A DNA stretch of 64,000 nt from assembly GCA_035495315.1 (NCBI GenBank), contig DATJGF010000158.1, forward strand, positions 11,378-75,377, in the 5' to 3' direction. The stretch is from DATJGF01 sp035495315. GTDB lineage: Bacteria; Verrucomicrobiota; Verrucomicrobiia; Limisphaerales; UBA8199. Numbering within the stretch: position 1 is the first letter of the stretch; every line of letters starts with the position of its first letter. This document shows positions 32,975 to 41,642 of this stretch, piece after piece. The notes beneath the pieces are model-generated. The model worked only from the letters and a program-made list of their open reading frames with translations, was not told where the DNA came from and ran no database searches. A program made the translations under genes and the position numbers.

Positions 32975-34798
32975 GTGAATCCGCTCGGAGCAACTCCACT
33001 TTTCCGAAGTCGCTATCTTATAGCAATAGCTGCTGGGTTGCTTTGGAGCGCAGCGTTCCCGCCCGTCGGCATAGCGGGGTTTGCGTGGATCGCCCCAGGT
33101 TTGATAATCGCCGGGGTGTTGGGCAAACAGGGCGCCGAGACCTTCCGGATCGGGTACGTCGCCGGACTGGCGCATTACCTCAGCATGTTGTACTGGTTAT
33201 TGCTGATCCCCTATCGCTGGCATGGTCTGCCATTGGCGCCTGCCTTGGGCTGGATTGCGCTTAGTGCGTTTCTCTCGCTATACACTGGGACTTGGGTTTG
33301 GATGGTAGCAAGGATGCGAGGTCTCGAGATCAAAGTTCAGAAGCCAGAAGCCAAAGAGCATGGCTCAACCGTTAATGAAAGCAACAATCAGGAGCCTGGC
33401 GCGAGTCTGCAGTCTACCCGCGCTGGTTTAGTGTGCAATGACGACGAGAGATTGACCGGAATCTTGCCGAGAAGTTGGAGCGGAAGGACACTCTGGACTC
33501 TTTCCTGCGCTGCTGCCTGGGTTGCGCTCGAAATGTTCATCGCGCGAGTGTTCGGAGGCTTTCCCTGGGACCTGCTCGGCGTGTCGCAATACCGCATGGT
33601 TCCCTTGATTCAGATGGCGTCGGTTACAGGTGTTTATGGGATTTCTTTCCTGGTAGTATGGCTGTCGCTCTCATTGCTCTCGGCCGGCCTGATGATGATT
33701 CGCCGCCCAACGACACGCTCAATCTGGCTTGGGGAGATTTGTCTTCCGATTCTCGTCGTCGCGATCCTTTTCAATCTGGGTTTTCACCGACTCAACCACG
33801 TCGAGCCGCGCGGGCGAACCATTAGGGTCACACTTGTGCAGCCGAGCATTCCCCAGACCCTGATTTGGGACGCAAGCAAGAGCGCCGATCGGTTCCGCGA
33901 GTTGCTCCAACTCTCCGAGCAGGCGTTGACTAACCAAACGGATTTAATGATCTGGCCGGAAAGTGCCGTGCCCAAGCTGCTGCGCTATGATCAAGAAACC
34001 TTCGAAGCCACCACCGCGCTGGCGCGCCGGCATCATATCTGGCTCATCGTCGGCTCCGACGATGCCGAACCACGACGTGCTGCAAAAAACCCTGACGACG
34101 CAGATTACTTCAACAGCAGCTTTCTCATTAGCCCTGAGGGCAAGCTCGTAGAGCGGTATGTGAAACGCAATCTGGTCATTTTTGGCGAATATCTGCCGCT
34201 GCAATCCTGGCTCCCGTTTCTGAAATATTTTACCCCCATCGAAGGGGGCTTTACGCCAGGAACCCACGCCGCCCGATTTGAGCTGACCGATTTGCGAGTC
34301 CAGACACCCATGTTGATTTGTTTTGAAGACACCTTTCCACACTTGGCTCGCAAGGATGTGCGTCCCGAGACCAGTTTCCTGGTCAACATTACTAATGACG
34401 GTTGGTTTGATGAGAGCGCGGCGCAATGGCAGCAGGCTTTGACAGCTGTGTTTCGAACGGTCGAAAATGGGGTGCCGCTGGTGCGCTGCGCTAACAATGG
34501 CCTGACGTGTTGGATCGACGTCCAAGGCCGATTACGCGATGTGTTTCATGACGGCCGTGGTAGCGTCTACGGGAGTGGATACCTTTTAGCTGAAATTCCA
34601 ATTCCCGCTCCAGGCCAAAGCCACGAGCTAACTTTCTATACTCGTCATGGTGATTGGTTTGGTTGGGGGTGTGTCGCGATCGGCGCGATCTCGTTAATTT
34701 GCAAGATGATCCGCGCTTGGCTTGGCTACAGCCACAGTAGCGCTGGGTACTCCCCTGCGAGTACAAGCGGTCTCCCGTCTGGTGTAAAAGAAGGCTGA
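32975..34798 (+). CDS. lnt: Apolipoprotein N-acyltransferase
   Basis: This 607-residue inner-membrane enzyme adds the third acyl chain to lipoproteins. It has N-terminal helices and a carbon-nitrogen hydrolase domain with the catalytic triad: E in 'LMIWPESAVPKLL', K in 'YVKRNLVIFGEYLPL' and C in 'PMLICFEDTFPHLA'. A final helix lies near residue 565. Between the third and fourth helices lies a hydrophilic stretch of about 55 residues, rich in Glu, Asn and Gln ('KPEAKEHGSTVNESNNQEPG'), that is absent from typical Lnt (about 510 residues). Start is GTG at 32975, ahead of 'NPLGATPLFRSRY'. Confidence 0.92.
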   Translation: MNPLGATPLFRSRYLIAIAAGLLWSAAFPPVGIAGFAWIAPGLIIAGVLGKQGAETFRIGYVAGLAHYLSMLYWLLLIPYRWHGLPLAPALGWIALSAFLSLYTGTWVWMVARMRGLEIKVQKPEAKEHGSTVNESNNQEPGASLQSTRAGLVCNDDERLTGILPRSWSGRTLWTLSCAAAWVALEMFIARVFGGFPWDLLGVSQYRMVPLIQMASVTGVYGISFLVVWLSLSLLSAGLMMIRRPTTRSIWLGEICLPILVVAILFNLGFHRLNHVEPRGRTIRVTLVQPSIPQTLIWDASKSADRFRELLQLSEQALTNQTDLMIWPESAVPKLLRYDQETFEATTALARRHHIWLIVGSDDAEPRRAAKNPDDADYFNSSFLISPEGKLVERYVKRNLVIFGEYLPLQSWLPFLKYFTPIEGGFTPGTHAARFELTDLRVQTPMLICFEDTFPHLARKDVRPETSFLVNITNDGWFDESAAQWQQALTAVFRTVENGVPLVRCANNGLTCWIDVQGRLRDVFHDGRGSVYGSGYLLAEIPIPAPGQSHELTFYTRHGDWFGWGCVAIGAISLICKMIRAWLGYSHSSAGYSPASTSGLPSGVKEG

Positions 34799-34939
34799 CG
34801 GGGCGCCGGGTTGACTCGCAGCGTGGACGCCCGCGTTACAGGGCCAGCTTCCTTGAAATTTTGCCCAGCCAAGCTAGAGTTTCTAATGTCTTTGACGCCT
34901 CACCACTGTTCTCGTAGCGTCTGAGTCTTCGAATCGACC

Positions 34940-37900
34940 ATGATAGGGTTTATTGTAAAGAAAATTATCGGCTCTAAGAATGACCGCGAAGTTCGGCGGT
35001 TGCGCCCGTTGGTGGCCAACATCAACGCTTTGGAAGAGGAACTCCAAAAACAGCCAGAGGATGTTCTGCGCCAGAAGACCGCTGCCTGGAAAGAGGAGCT
35101 CTCAAAGATTGAGGATTATCAGGAGCTTGCGAGCCGAATGACCGAAATTTTGCCGGAAGCATTTGCGGTGGTTAAGAACGCCTGCCGGCGACTATGCGGG
35201 ACGGAAATCATTGTTCGTGAGCATCCGCTCAAATGGGAGATGATCCCTTTTGATGTGCAGCTTATCGGCGGTTACGCGCTGCACTCGGGAAGGATCGCCG
35301 AAATGGCAACCGGCGAAGGCAAGACTCTCGTCGCTACGCTGCCGGTGTACCTGAACGCCTTGACCGGACGTGGTGTGCACGTCGTTACAGTCAATGATTA
35401 TTTGGCAGCTCGCGATAGTGAATGGATGGGGGCAGTCTATAAATTCCTGGGTCTGAGTGTCGGTTGCATTCTTCACGACCAACCACCCAGTGTTCGGCGG
35501 GATCAATACGGTTGCGATATTACTTACGGCACCAACGCCGAATTTGGTTTCGATTACCTGCGCGACAACGGCATGGCGGCCCGCAAAGAGGAGCAAGTGC
35601 AGCGCGGCCACTACTATGCGATTGTTGATGAAGTCGACTCGATTCTGATCGATGAAGCGCGCACGCCCCTCATTATTAGCGGGCCGGCCGTCGTCACTTA
35701 CGACGAGCAATACGCAAATTTCAAATCCCAGGTGGAGTCGATTTTCCAGGTCCAGGAACGCCTCTGCAACCGGTTCCTGTCCGAAGCCGAGGACCTGCTG
35801 CCCAAGCTCCATCCTGAGGATGGTTCGAATGTTCAGAATGCTGACGCGCTGGAACGCGAAATCGGCCTGTTGCTGTACCGTGTGAAGCTTGGCCAGCCCA
35901 AATCGCCGGGGCTGATGAAGCTGATGGAAAACCCAGAGAACTTGCGCCTGATGAACCAGGCGGAATTGCAACTGCATGCCGATCAGAAAAAGGTTGAGCT
36001 CTATGCGGAGAAGGAGCAGCTCTTCTTTGCAATTGACGAGAAGAGTCATGAGGCTGACCTGACCGAGAAGGGCCGCAATTATTTGAGCCCCAAAGACCCG
36101 GATGCGTTCATGCTGCCGGATCTGACGACTGCGCTCCACGAAATCGATGCCGGTCCCGAAGCCGATCCGCGAAAACGGCTTGAGGCCAAAACCAAACTGC
36201 AGCAGGAATTCGAGACTAAAGCGCAACGGATTCACGCCATTTCCCAGCTGCTCAAGGCCTACTGTCTTTACGAGAAGGACGTGCAGTATGTGGTGCAGGA
36301 CAACAAGGTGATCATCGTTGATGAGAACACTGGTCGGCTAATGACCGGCCGAAGATGGAGTGACGGCCTTCACCAGGCGGTTGAGGCAAAAGAAGGCGTC
36401 ACGATCGAACGCGAGACGCAGACCCTGGCCACCATTACGATCCAGAATTACTTCCGGCTTTATAAGAAACTCGCCGGCATGACCGGCACCGCCGAAACTG
36501 AAGCTTCCGAATTCCTCGACATTTATAAACTGGGTGTGCTGGTCATCCCGACCAATCGCCCGGTTGCCCGCAAGGACTCTAACGACTCGGTGTATAAGAC
36601 AAAACGCGAGAAGTACAATGCCGTCCTGAAGGAAATCAAAGAGATCCATGGCCAGGGCCGGCCGATTCTCGTCGGCACGATCTCCGTCGAGGTCAGCGAA
36701 CATCTCTCCCGCATGCTAAAGCGAGAGGGAATCATCCATTCCGTATTGAACGCCAAATATCACCAGCAGGAAGCCGAGATTGTTACTCGAGCTGGTCAGC
36801 GAGGCGCGGTTACAATCGCCACGAATATGGCGGGCCGCGGCACCGACATTAAATTGGGCGTCGGAGTCGCCGAAGCCGGAGGATTGCATGTGATTGGCAC
36901 CGAGCGCCATGAGGCCCGCCGCATTGACCGCCAGCTGCGCGGCCGTTGTGCCCGTCAGGGCGACCCGGGTTCTTCACACTTCTTTATCGGTCTCGAAGAC
37001 GACTTGATGCGCCTTTTCGGGTCCGACAAAATTGTCAAGTACATGGAACGAATGGGGCTCGAGGAGGGACAGGAACTCGAGCATCCGCTGCTTAACCGCT
37101 CGATCGAACAGGCCCAAAAACGCGTCGAACAGCACAATTTCCAAATCCGTAAACGGACGCTGGAATACGACGACGTGATGAACAAGCAGCGCGAGGTCAT
37201 TTATGGCTTCCGCAATGAGATTATCCATGCGGCCGATGTCCGCGATCGTCTGATGGACATCATGGAGGAAGTCGTCATCCAGAAAGTTGAAGAGTTTACG
37301 AACGCTGAATCGGATTTCAATGAGTGGAAACTGCGGTCTTTGTCCGATTGGGTTAATCTTAATTTCCCGCTGGGAATGCCGGAAGGCGAAATCATTAAGG
37401 CTGCCGAATCCGGCCACGAATCGCCTGTGCCGGGATCCGTTTTTGACGGACTGACCCCCGCGCAATTCGCGGTTTGCAACTTTATTTCGGAGAGCGTTCG
37501 CAAAGCGTACGAACTGAAGGTCAGTTTTGAGAATCCCGATGCCCTCAAAGAGGTCGAGCGCTACACGATCCTTAGCGCCATCGACAAACTCTGGCAGGAA
37601 CACCTTTATGAGATGGACAGCCTGCGCTATAGCATTGGCCTGCGAGGGTATGGCCAGCGCGACCCTTTAATTGAATACAAAGCCGAAGCCTTCGGGCTGT
37701 TTGAAGACCTCATGGTCAACATCAAAACTGAGATTTGCCATAATATCTTCCGCAGCGCCTCCAGTTTGATGGCATTTGAGAACTTCCTGCGCAATGTCCC
37801 CCAGCGCACCACTCACCAATCCACCAGCGCGTTTGGCGGCAGCAGCACGACAAGCGATTCCAACGCGGCGCCAGCTTCTCGCAACGGTCCGCCGCAAGGC

Positions 37901-38035
37901 AGCGACATTGTCACAGAAGCCGCAGCAGCTGTTGAAAAGGCTAAACCGGTTCGTTCCGGTCCGAAGGTGGGTCGCAACGATCCTTGTCCCTGCAAGAGCG
38001 GCAAGAAGTACAAGCACTGCTGCGGGAAGAATTAA
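34940..38035 (+). CDS. secA: Preprotein translocase ATPase SecA
   Basis: The 1031-residue SecA drives Sec-dependent export. It has Walker A 'EMATGEGKTLVATLPVYL', 'VTVNDYLAARDSEWMG', the DEAD-type 'IVDEVDSILIDEARTPL', 'GLHQAVEAKEGV', 'GMTGTAETE', 'NMAGRGTDIKLG' and 'ERHEARRIDRQLRGR'. It ends in the zinc SEC-C motif 'RNDPCPCKSGKKYKHCCG', which contacts SecB and lipid. It is longer than E. coli SecA (901). The extra length lies mostly at about residues 255-430, within the preprotein-binding region, as in other PVC and Bacteroidetes SecA. A Ser/Ala-rich linker precedes the tail. Confidence 0.97.
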   Translation: MIGFIVKKIIGSKNDREVRRLRPLVANINALEEELQKQPEDVLRQKTAAWKEELSKIEDYQELASRMTEILPEAFAVVKNACRRLCGTEIIVREHPLKWEMIPFDVQLIGGYALHSGRIAEMATGEGKTLVATLPVYLNALTGRGVHVVTVNDYLAARDSEWMGAVYKFLGLSVGCILHDQPPSVRRDQYGCDITYGTNAEFGFDYLRDNGMAARKEEQVQRGHYYAIVDEVDSILIDEARTPLIISGPAVVTYDEQYANFKSQVESIFQVQERLCNRFLSEAEDLLPKLHPEDGSNVQNADALEREIGLLLYRVKLGQPKSPGLMKLMENPENLRLMNQAELQLHADQKKVELYAEKEQLFFAIDEKSHEADLTEKGRNYLSPKDPDAFMLPDLTTALHEIDAGPEADPRKRLEAKTKLQQEFETKAQRIHAISQLLKAYCLYEKDVQYVVQDNKVIIVDENTGRLMTGRRWSDGLHQAVEAKEGVTIERETQTLATITIQNYFRLYKKLAGMTGTAETEASEFLDIYKLGVLVIPTNRPVARKDSNDSVYKTKREKYNAVLKEIKEIHGQGRPILVGTISVEVSEHLSRMLKREGIIHSVLNAKYHQQEAEIVTRAGQRGAVTIATNMAGRGTDIKLGVGVAEAGGLHVIGTERHEARRIDRQLRGRCARQGDPGSSHFFIGLEDDLMRLFGSDKIVKYMERMGLEEGQELEHPLLNRSIEQAQKRVEQHNFQIRKRTLEYDDVMNKQREVIYGFRNEIIHAADVRDRLMDIMEEVVIQKVEEFTNAESDFNEWKLRSLSDWVNLNFPLGMPEGEIIKAAESGHESPVPGSVFDGLTPAQFAVCNFISESVRKAYELKVSFENPDALKEVERYTILSAIDKLWQEHLYEMDSLRYSIGLRGYGQRDPLIEYKAEAFGLFEDLMVNIKTEICHNIFRSASSLMAFENFLRNVPQRTTHQSTSAFGGSSTTSDSNAAPASRNGPPQGSDIVTEAAAAVEKAKPVRSGPKVGRNDPCPCKSGKKYKHCCGKN

Positions 38036-38064
38036 TCGTATTGGAGATTCTTTAGGGCACCCGC

Positions 38065-38535
38065 TCAGTTCCTTACCAAATGGGCGCGAACCAGCCGATC
38101 AATAATTAAGCCGGCGAACTCGTGTTCCCCGGAATAGAACCAGCCCAGGTGTTGGCCACAATTATCGCATTGGCAATAGGACCATGCGTGTCCAGCAAAC
38201 CAGGTATTCTCGAGCGTGGGAACTCCGTTCGGATGACATCCGACCGTCGTCGAAAAAGTCAAAATCTCGAAACGAATGCCCGCTGGGTTGGCAAACGTGA
38301 AATGATCCTTGCCGCAGTACTTGAAACGATCCCGTTCGTTGGCGACGCGGCTAAGACACCAGGCGCAGAGCCAGTCGCCTTCGGCATCACCAATCGCCAC
38401 GGCCGTGCGAGTATCGGCAATCGGCTCGGCTATTAGCGGCATTACCAGTTCTATTTCGTCTGCAGCGAAGGGCATCACAATCAGCCTGCTGTCAATTTGG
38501 CTTTGATAGACGATTACGCAACCCGCCGAAGCCAT
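38065..38535 (-). CDS. CULT-domain (cereblon-like) zinc protein
   Basis: This 156-residue protein matches the CULT domain, the thalidomide-binding fold of cereblon also known from bacteria. Zinc ligands are C57/C60 ('WLCAWC') and C123/C126 ('QCDNCGQHLGW'). The three aromatic-cage tryptophans fall at W112, W118 and W132, the same 6- and 14-residue spacing I recall for the bacterial single-domain protein of Magnetospirillum. The family ending 'GLIIDRL' is present. A 50-residue N-terminal extension precedes the fold. Such domains bind uracil- or glutarimide-like ligands, but the natural role is unsettled. It is convergent with secA and downstream of trxA on the same strand. Confidence 0.85.
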   Translation of the reverse strand: MASAGCVIVYQSQIDSRLIVMPFAADEIELVMPLIAEPIADTRTAVAIGDAEGDWLCAWCLSRVANERDRFKYCGKDHFTFANPAGIRFEILTFSTTVGCHPNGVPTLENTWFAGHAWSYCQCDNCGQHLGWFYSGEHEFAGLIIDRLVRAHLVRN

Positions 38536-38576
38536 TCCCGCAGGTATTTTAGACCACCAGTGCGATTTAGCGCGTT

Positions 38577-38909
38577 TTACGCTGCCTGGGCAAGCTTGTC
38601 CAGGTTGGACAGGATTGTTTTTTTGCTGGTTGCGCCAATAGTCTGGGTCCGCACCTCACCACCAATAAAGTAGAGCAAAGCGGGAATCGATTGGATCCCA
38701 AAGCGGACCGCCAATTCCGGATTGGCATCGACGTTCACCTTGGCAACTTTCGCGCGTCCGCTTTGTTCACGGGCAACCTCGTCCAGCACCGGCGCGAGCA
38801 TCTTGCAAGGGCCGCACCATTCAGCCCAAAAATCAACGAGGACCGGCTGGGGGGATTGTAGCACTTCAGCTTCAAAATTGGCTGGAGTCAGTTCGATAAT
38901 CGAGTTCAT
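38577..38909 (-). CDS. trxA: Thioredoxin
   Basis: The 110-residue protein is a standard thioredoxin. It has the active site 'WAEWCGPCKMLAPVLDEVA' (WCGPCK, about residues 31-36), 'KVNVDANPELAVRFGIQSIP' with the cis-proline, and 'YFIGGEVRTQTIGA'. It reduces protein disulfides in the cytoplasm. The ATG at 38909 follows a 21-bp palindrome by six bases, so the gene is probably regulated by a repressor or activator binding there. The CULT-domain gene lies 41 bases downstream and may be on the same transcript. Confidence 0.96.
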   Translation of the reverse strand: MNSIIELTPANFEAEVLQSPQPVLVDFWAEWCGPCKMLAPVLDEVAREQSGRAKVAKVNVDANPELAVRFGIQSIPALLYFIGGEVRTQTIGATSKKTILSNLDKLAQAA

Positions 38910-38914
38910 ATTAA

Positions 38915-38935
38915 ATGTAATAAATGTTATTACAT
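38915..38935. promoter_or_regulatory. Operator-like palindrome at the trxA start
   Basis: ATGTAATAA (38915-38923) and TTATTACAT (38927-38935) form a perfect 9-bp dyad around a 3-base centre. The outer A/T pairs partly extend the symmetry. It ends six bases from the trxA ATG on the minus strand, where a bound protein would block translation or transcription. The TGTA/TACA half-site ends recall BlaI/CopY- or Fur-like operators. The regulator is not identified. Confidence 0.6.
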
Positions 38936-39040
38936 TAATCCCTCCTCTTAGCCGCTACGTCAAGGAGTCACCCCCACTTCATCAGGCGACCGTTGCAAAC
39001 ACCGCGTGGCTGGTCTAAATTTGGGCGAACTCCAACAAAT

Positions 39041-39835
39041 ATGAACCGGATTATCGTTCTCCTCGGGACTCTTTTTGCCATAACCGCATCGGCTCAGGAT
39101 TGGGCAAAAGCGCGTTTGGAAAAATCACCACGTCACCTTGAATGGGTTAAGGTCAAGCAGGGCGATCGCACGCTCAACTGTTTCATCGCCTTTCCCGAAG
39201 TTAAGGAAAAGGCTACTGCGGTAGTGGTCATTCATGAGATTTTTGGGCTGACCGATTGGGTGCGCGGTGTGGCGGACCAATTGGCGGAGGCCGGCTATAT
39301 CGCTATAGCTCCGGATTTGTTGTCAGGTGCCGCGCCCGGAGGGGGTGGAACGGCGGAGCTCGGAGGCAATGACGCTGTGCGCAAGGCAATATCTTCTCTT
39401 CCCAGTGCCCAAGTTACCGCCGATTTGAATGCCGTAACGGAGTACGTGACCCACTTGCCGGCCTGCAACGGCAAGGCAACAGTCGGAGGGTTCTGCTGGG
39501 GCGGCGGCCAGGCATTTCGCTTCGCGACGAACAACAAGGACCTGAAAGCAGCTTTTGTTTTTTACGGAACCGGTCCCGAAAGCAGTGAGGATATCGCGCG
39601 TATTTCCGGCCCGATCTATGGTTTCTACGGAGGAAGCGACGCTCGCGTTTCGGCAACGGTCCCCAAATCGACAGAGCTTTTGAAGGCTGCCAGCAAAACC
39701 TATCAACCGGTGGTTTACAAGGATGCCGGTCACGGCTTCATGCGCGCCGGGGAAGCACCGGACGCCAATGCGGCAAACAAAGATGCGCGTGAAGAGGCAT
39801 GGAAGAGGTGGAAGGAGATTTTGAAAGGAATTTGA
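39041..39835 (+). CDS. Exported dienelactone-hydrolase family protein
   Basis: From the ATG at 39041 the enzyme has 264 residues with a signal peptide (about 1-18, ending 'ITASA'). The alpha/beta-hydrolase triad of dienelactone hydrolases is present: the nucleophile Cys in 'TVGGFCWGGGQAF', the Asp in 'YGGSDARVSATV' and the His in 'KDAGHGFMRAGEA'. The early 'VVIHEIFGLTDWVRGVADQL' is also typical. The family hydrolyses dienelactones and various esters. With an export signal it probably acts on external esters. A frame start at 38993 would remove the signal from the N-terminus and is rejected. Confidence 0.9.
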   Translation: MNRIIVLLGTLFAITASAQDWAKARLEKSPRHLEWVKVKQGDRTLNCFIAFPEVKEKATAVVVIHEIFGLTDWVRGVADQLAEAGYIAIAPDLLSGAAPGGGGTAELGGNDAVRKAISSLPSAQVTADLNAVTEYVTHLPACNGKATVGGFCWGGGQAFRFATNNKDLKAAFVFYGTGPESSEDIARISGPIYGFYGGSDARVSATVPKSTELLKAASKTYQPVVYKDAGHGFMRAGEAPDANAANKDAREEAWKRWKEILKGI

Positions 39836-40201
39836 ATGACGAATGAACGGTTCGTCATTTGTTTCTTCGTCATCATGCAATCGAGGTACGAAAACGCTCT
39901 GGTAGTTGTGGGCGCGGATCATCTTAGGGGAAATGGGGTTTGGTTTCACTGCTGAGAGAAGGGGATGGACGCTTACTCAGGAGCAAGTGACACCACCGAA
40001 AATACGGCCAGCCTTTATTTTGATGCTTTGGCCAACCTTGTTGTACCGGGCAAGTTCTAACCATGTAGGGGTTTGACCCCATAAACTTTTCAACCGGCTT
40101 AGCTCAAATTCAGGACTTGCGGACCCAATAACACCGAGCGATGGGTTAAGTAACCGATTACAGCCCTCTCTGCACCGACGTAGAGCGAAGATACGCGACT
40201 C
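39836..40201. other. Intergenic stretch with one ATGACGA-type inverted repeat
   Basis: The first 40 bases carry a degenerate copy of the 7-bp repeat pair (TGACGAA at 39837-39843, TTCGTCA at 39851-39857 and TTCGTCAT at 39865-39872). The rest has no recognisable gene. It probably contains the promoter of the receiver-kinase gene. Confidence 0.55.
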
Positions 40202-41488
40202 ATGAGTATCAGCGAGAAGAGCAGTAGCAATGCATCTCCCCGAATCTTAGGCCGGCCGTTGCGAGTGCTCTTAGTCGAAGACTCGGAGCCGGATGCATTG
40301 TTGTTGAGGCGCGCGCTTGAGCGTGGTGGTTTTGCACCAACGACCAAACGCGTTTATACGGCTGAAGCTTTGGACCAGGCCTTACGGGAACAGGTGTGGG
40401 ACATCATCCTCTGCGATCACGCCATGCCGTATTTCAGCGCTCCCGAGGCCCTGGAGACCGTCCAAAAGCATGGCCTGGATGTACCATTCATTATAGTCTC
40501 AGGTTATATCGAGGAAGAGACCGCCATTGCCGCCATGAAGGCGGGAGCGCATGATTACATAATGAAAGACCGGCTGGCCCGACTAATGCCGGTGGTCGAA
40601 CGGGAATTGCGTGAAGCGGAGGTCCGCCGCGCGCGACGTAAATCGGAAGCTGACCTTTTGCGAGCTCATGAGGAGCTCGAAATGCGCGTGGAACAGCGCA
40701 CAGCGGATTTGCGCGCCGCCAATCTCAAGCTGGAAAATGTCATCGACGAACGCAAGCGGCTCGAAAACGAACTGCTCGAGATTGCTGAAAATGAGAGGCG
40801 GCGTATCGGGTTCGATCTGCATGATGATTTGGGGCAGAAACTCACCGGTGTGTCCATGATGATGAAAGGCCTGGAGCAACGCTTGGCGGACGACCGGCAC
40901 GCTTGCCGCAACGAGGCGCGTAAAATTCAGGCGTTAATGGAAGACATCATCAACCATACCCACAATTTGGCCCATCAATTCAGCTCGCTGGATGTAAAGG
41001 GCGATGACCTTGCGACGGTGTTGAAGGGATTGGCGGAGAACGTCAAAAAGATGTTCGAGATCCACTGCTCGTTCAGTGTCAAAAGCACACTGCCGGAACT
41101 GCCCAAGCACACGACCGTGCAACTTTACAAGATTGCGCAAGAGGCCGTCAGCAACGCGATTAAGCACGGAAAGGCAACCCAGGTTTCCCTCAGCATCGTC
41201 CGGCACGATGACCAGCTTTTCCTCACGATAAAGAACAACGGCTTGCCATTTTCCCCGCCGGTCGCTGCCAAGAACCGCATGGGTTTACGAATAATGAATT
41301 ATCGTGCCAACACGATCGGGGCGCGTTTAGAAATCCAGCCGCTGGAGAAGAGTGGCACCCTCGTCACCTGTGCTCTGCCGTGCAAATCCAACTTGCGGCC
41401 GAACCGTTCGTTTTCAGTTCGAGAGGGCGAGCCGTCAGTCGACTCTTGTCATAAGGAATCCGAGCCCGTTCACGAAGCAAAGCCGTAG
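40202..41488 (+). CDS. Hybrid receiver-histidine kinase, NarL/DesK type, cytoplasmic
   Basis: This 428-residue soluble protein begins with a receiver domain (about 18-140: 'VLLVEDSEPDALLL', phospho-Asp in 'IILCDHAMP', Lys in 'DYIMKDRL'). A coiled coil follows (about 145-205), then a HisKA_3 dimerisation helix with the phospho-His in 'RRRIGFDLHDDLGQKLTGVS', and an HATPase domain ('QEAVSNAIKHGKATQ', 'RMGLRIMNYRANTIGA'). A receiver ahead of the kinase suggests that it takes a phosphoryl signal from another kinase and passes it to a LuxR-type regulator. None is encoded nearby. No membrane helix is present. Confidence 0.9.
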   Translation: MSISEKSSSNASPRILGRPLRVLLVEDSEPDALLLRRALERGGFAPTTKRVYTAEALDQALREQVWDIILCDHAMPYFSAPEALETVQKHGLDVPFIIVSGYIEEETAIAAMKAGAHDYIMKDRLARLMPVVERELREAEVRRARRKSEADLLRAHEELEMRVEQRTADLRAANLKLENVIDERKRLENELLEIAENERRRIGFDLHDDLGQKLTGVSMMMKGLEQRLADDRHACRNEARKIQALMEDIINHTHNLAHQFSSLDVKGDDLATVLKGLAENVKKMFEIHCSFSVKSTLPELPKHTTVQLYKIAQEAVSNAIKHGKATQVSLSIVRHDDQLFLTIKNNGLPFSPPVAAKNRMGLRIMNYRANTIGARLEIQPLEKSGTLVTCALPCKSNLRPNRSFSVREGEPSVDSCHKESEPVHEAKP

Positions 41489-41642
41489 ACTCGCGGCTAC
41501 TGTGATCACAGGCCGTCCCTGCGCCTTTGAATTGTAAATGCACTAAGCTCGTCCGGGATTTGGTCGGCTTGGACCTCGTTTGCTTCCGGCGCGCTTTTTA
41601 GCTCGCGGCCCTAGGTTTTTTTCGCACCATAGGAAGACCAGC

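Noticed and set aside
40068..40080. GGGG-TTTGA-CCCC mini-hairpin
   Set aside because: A 4-bp stem is too short to support a terminator or operator call.
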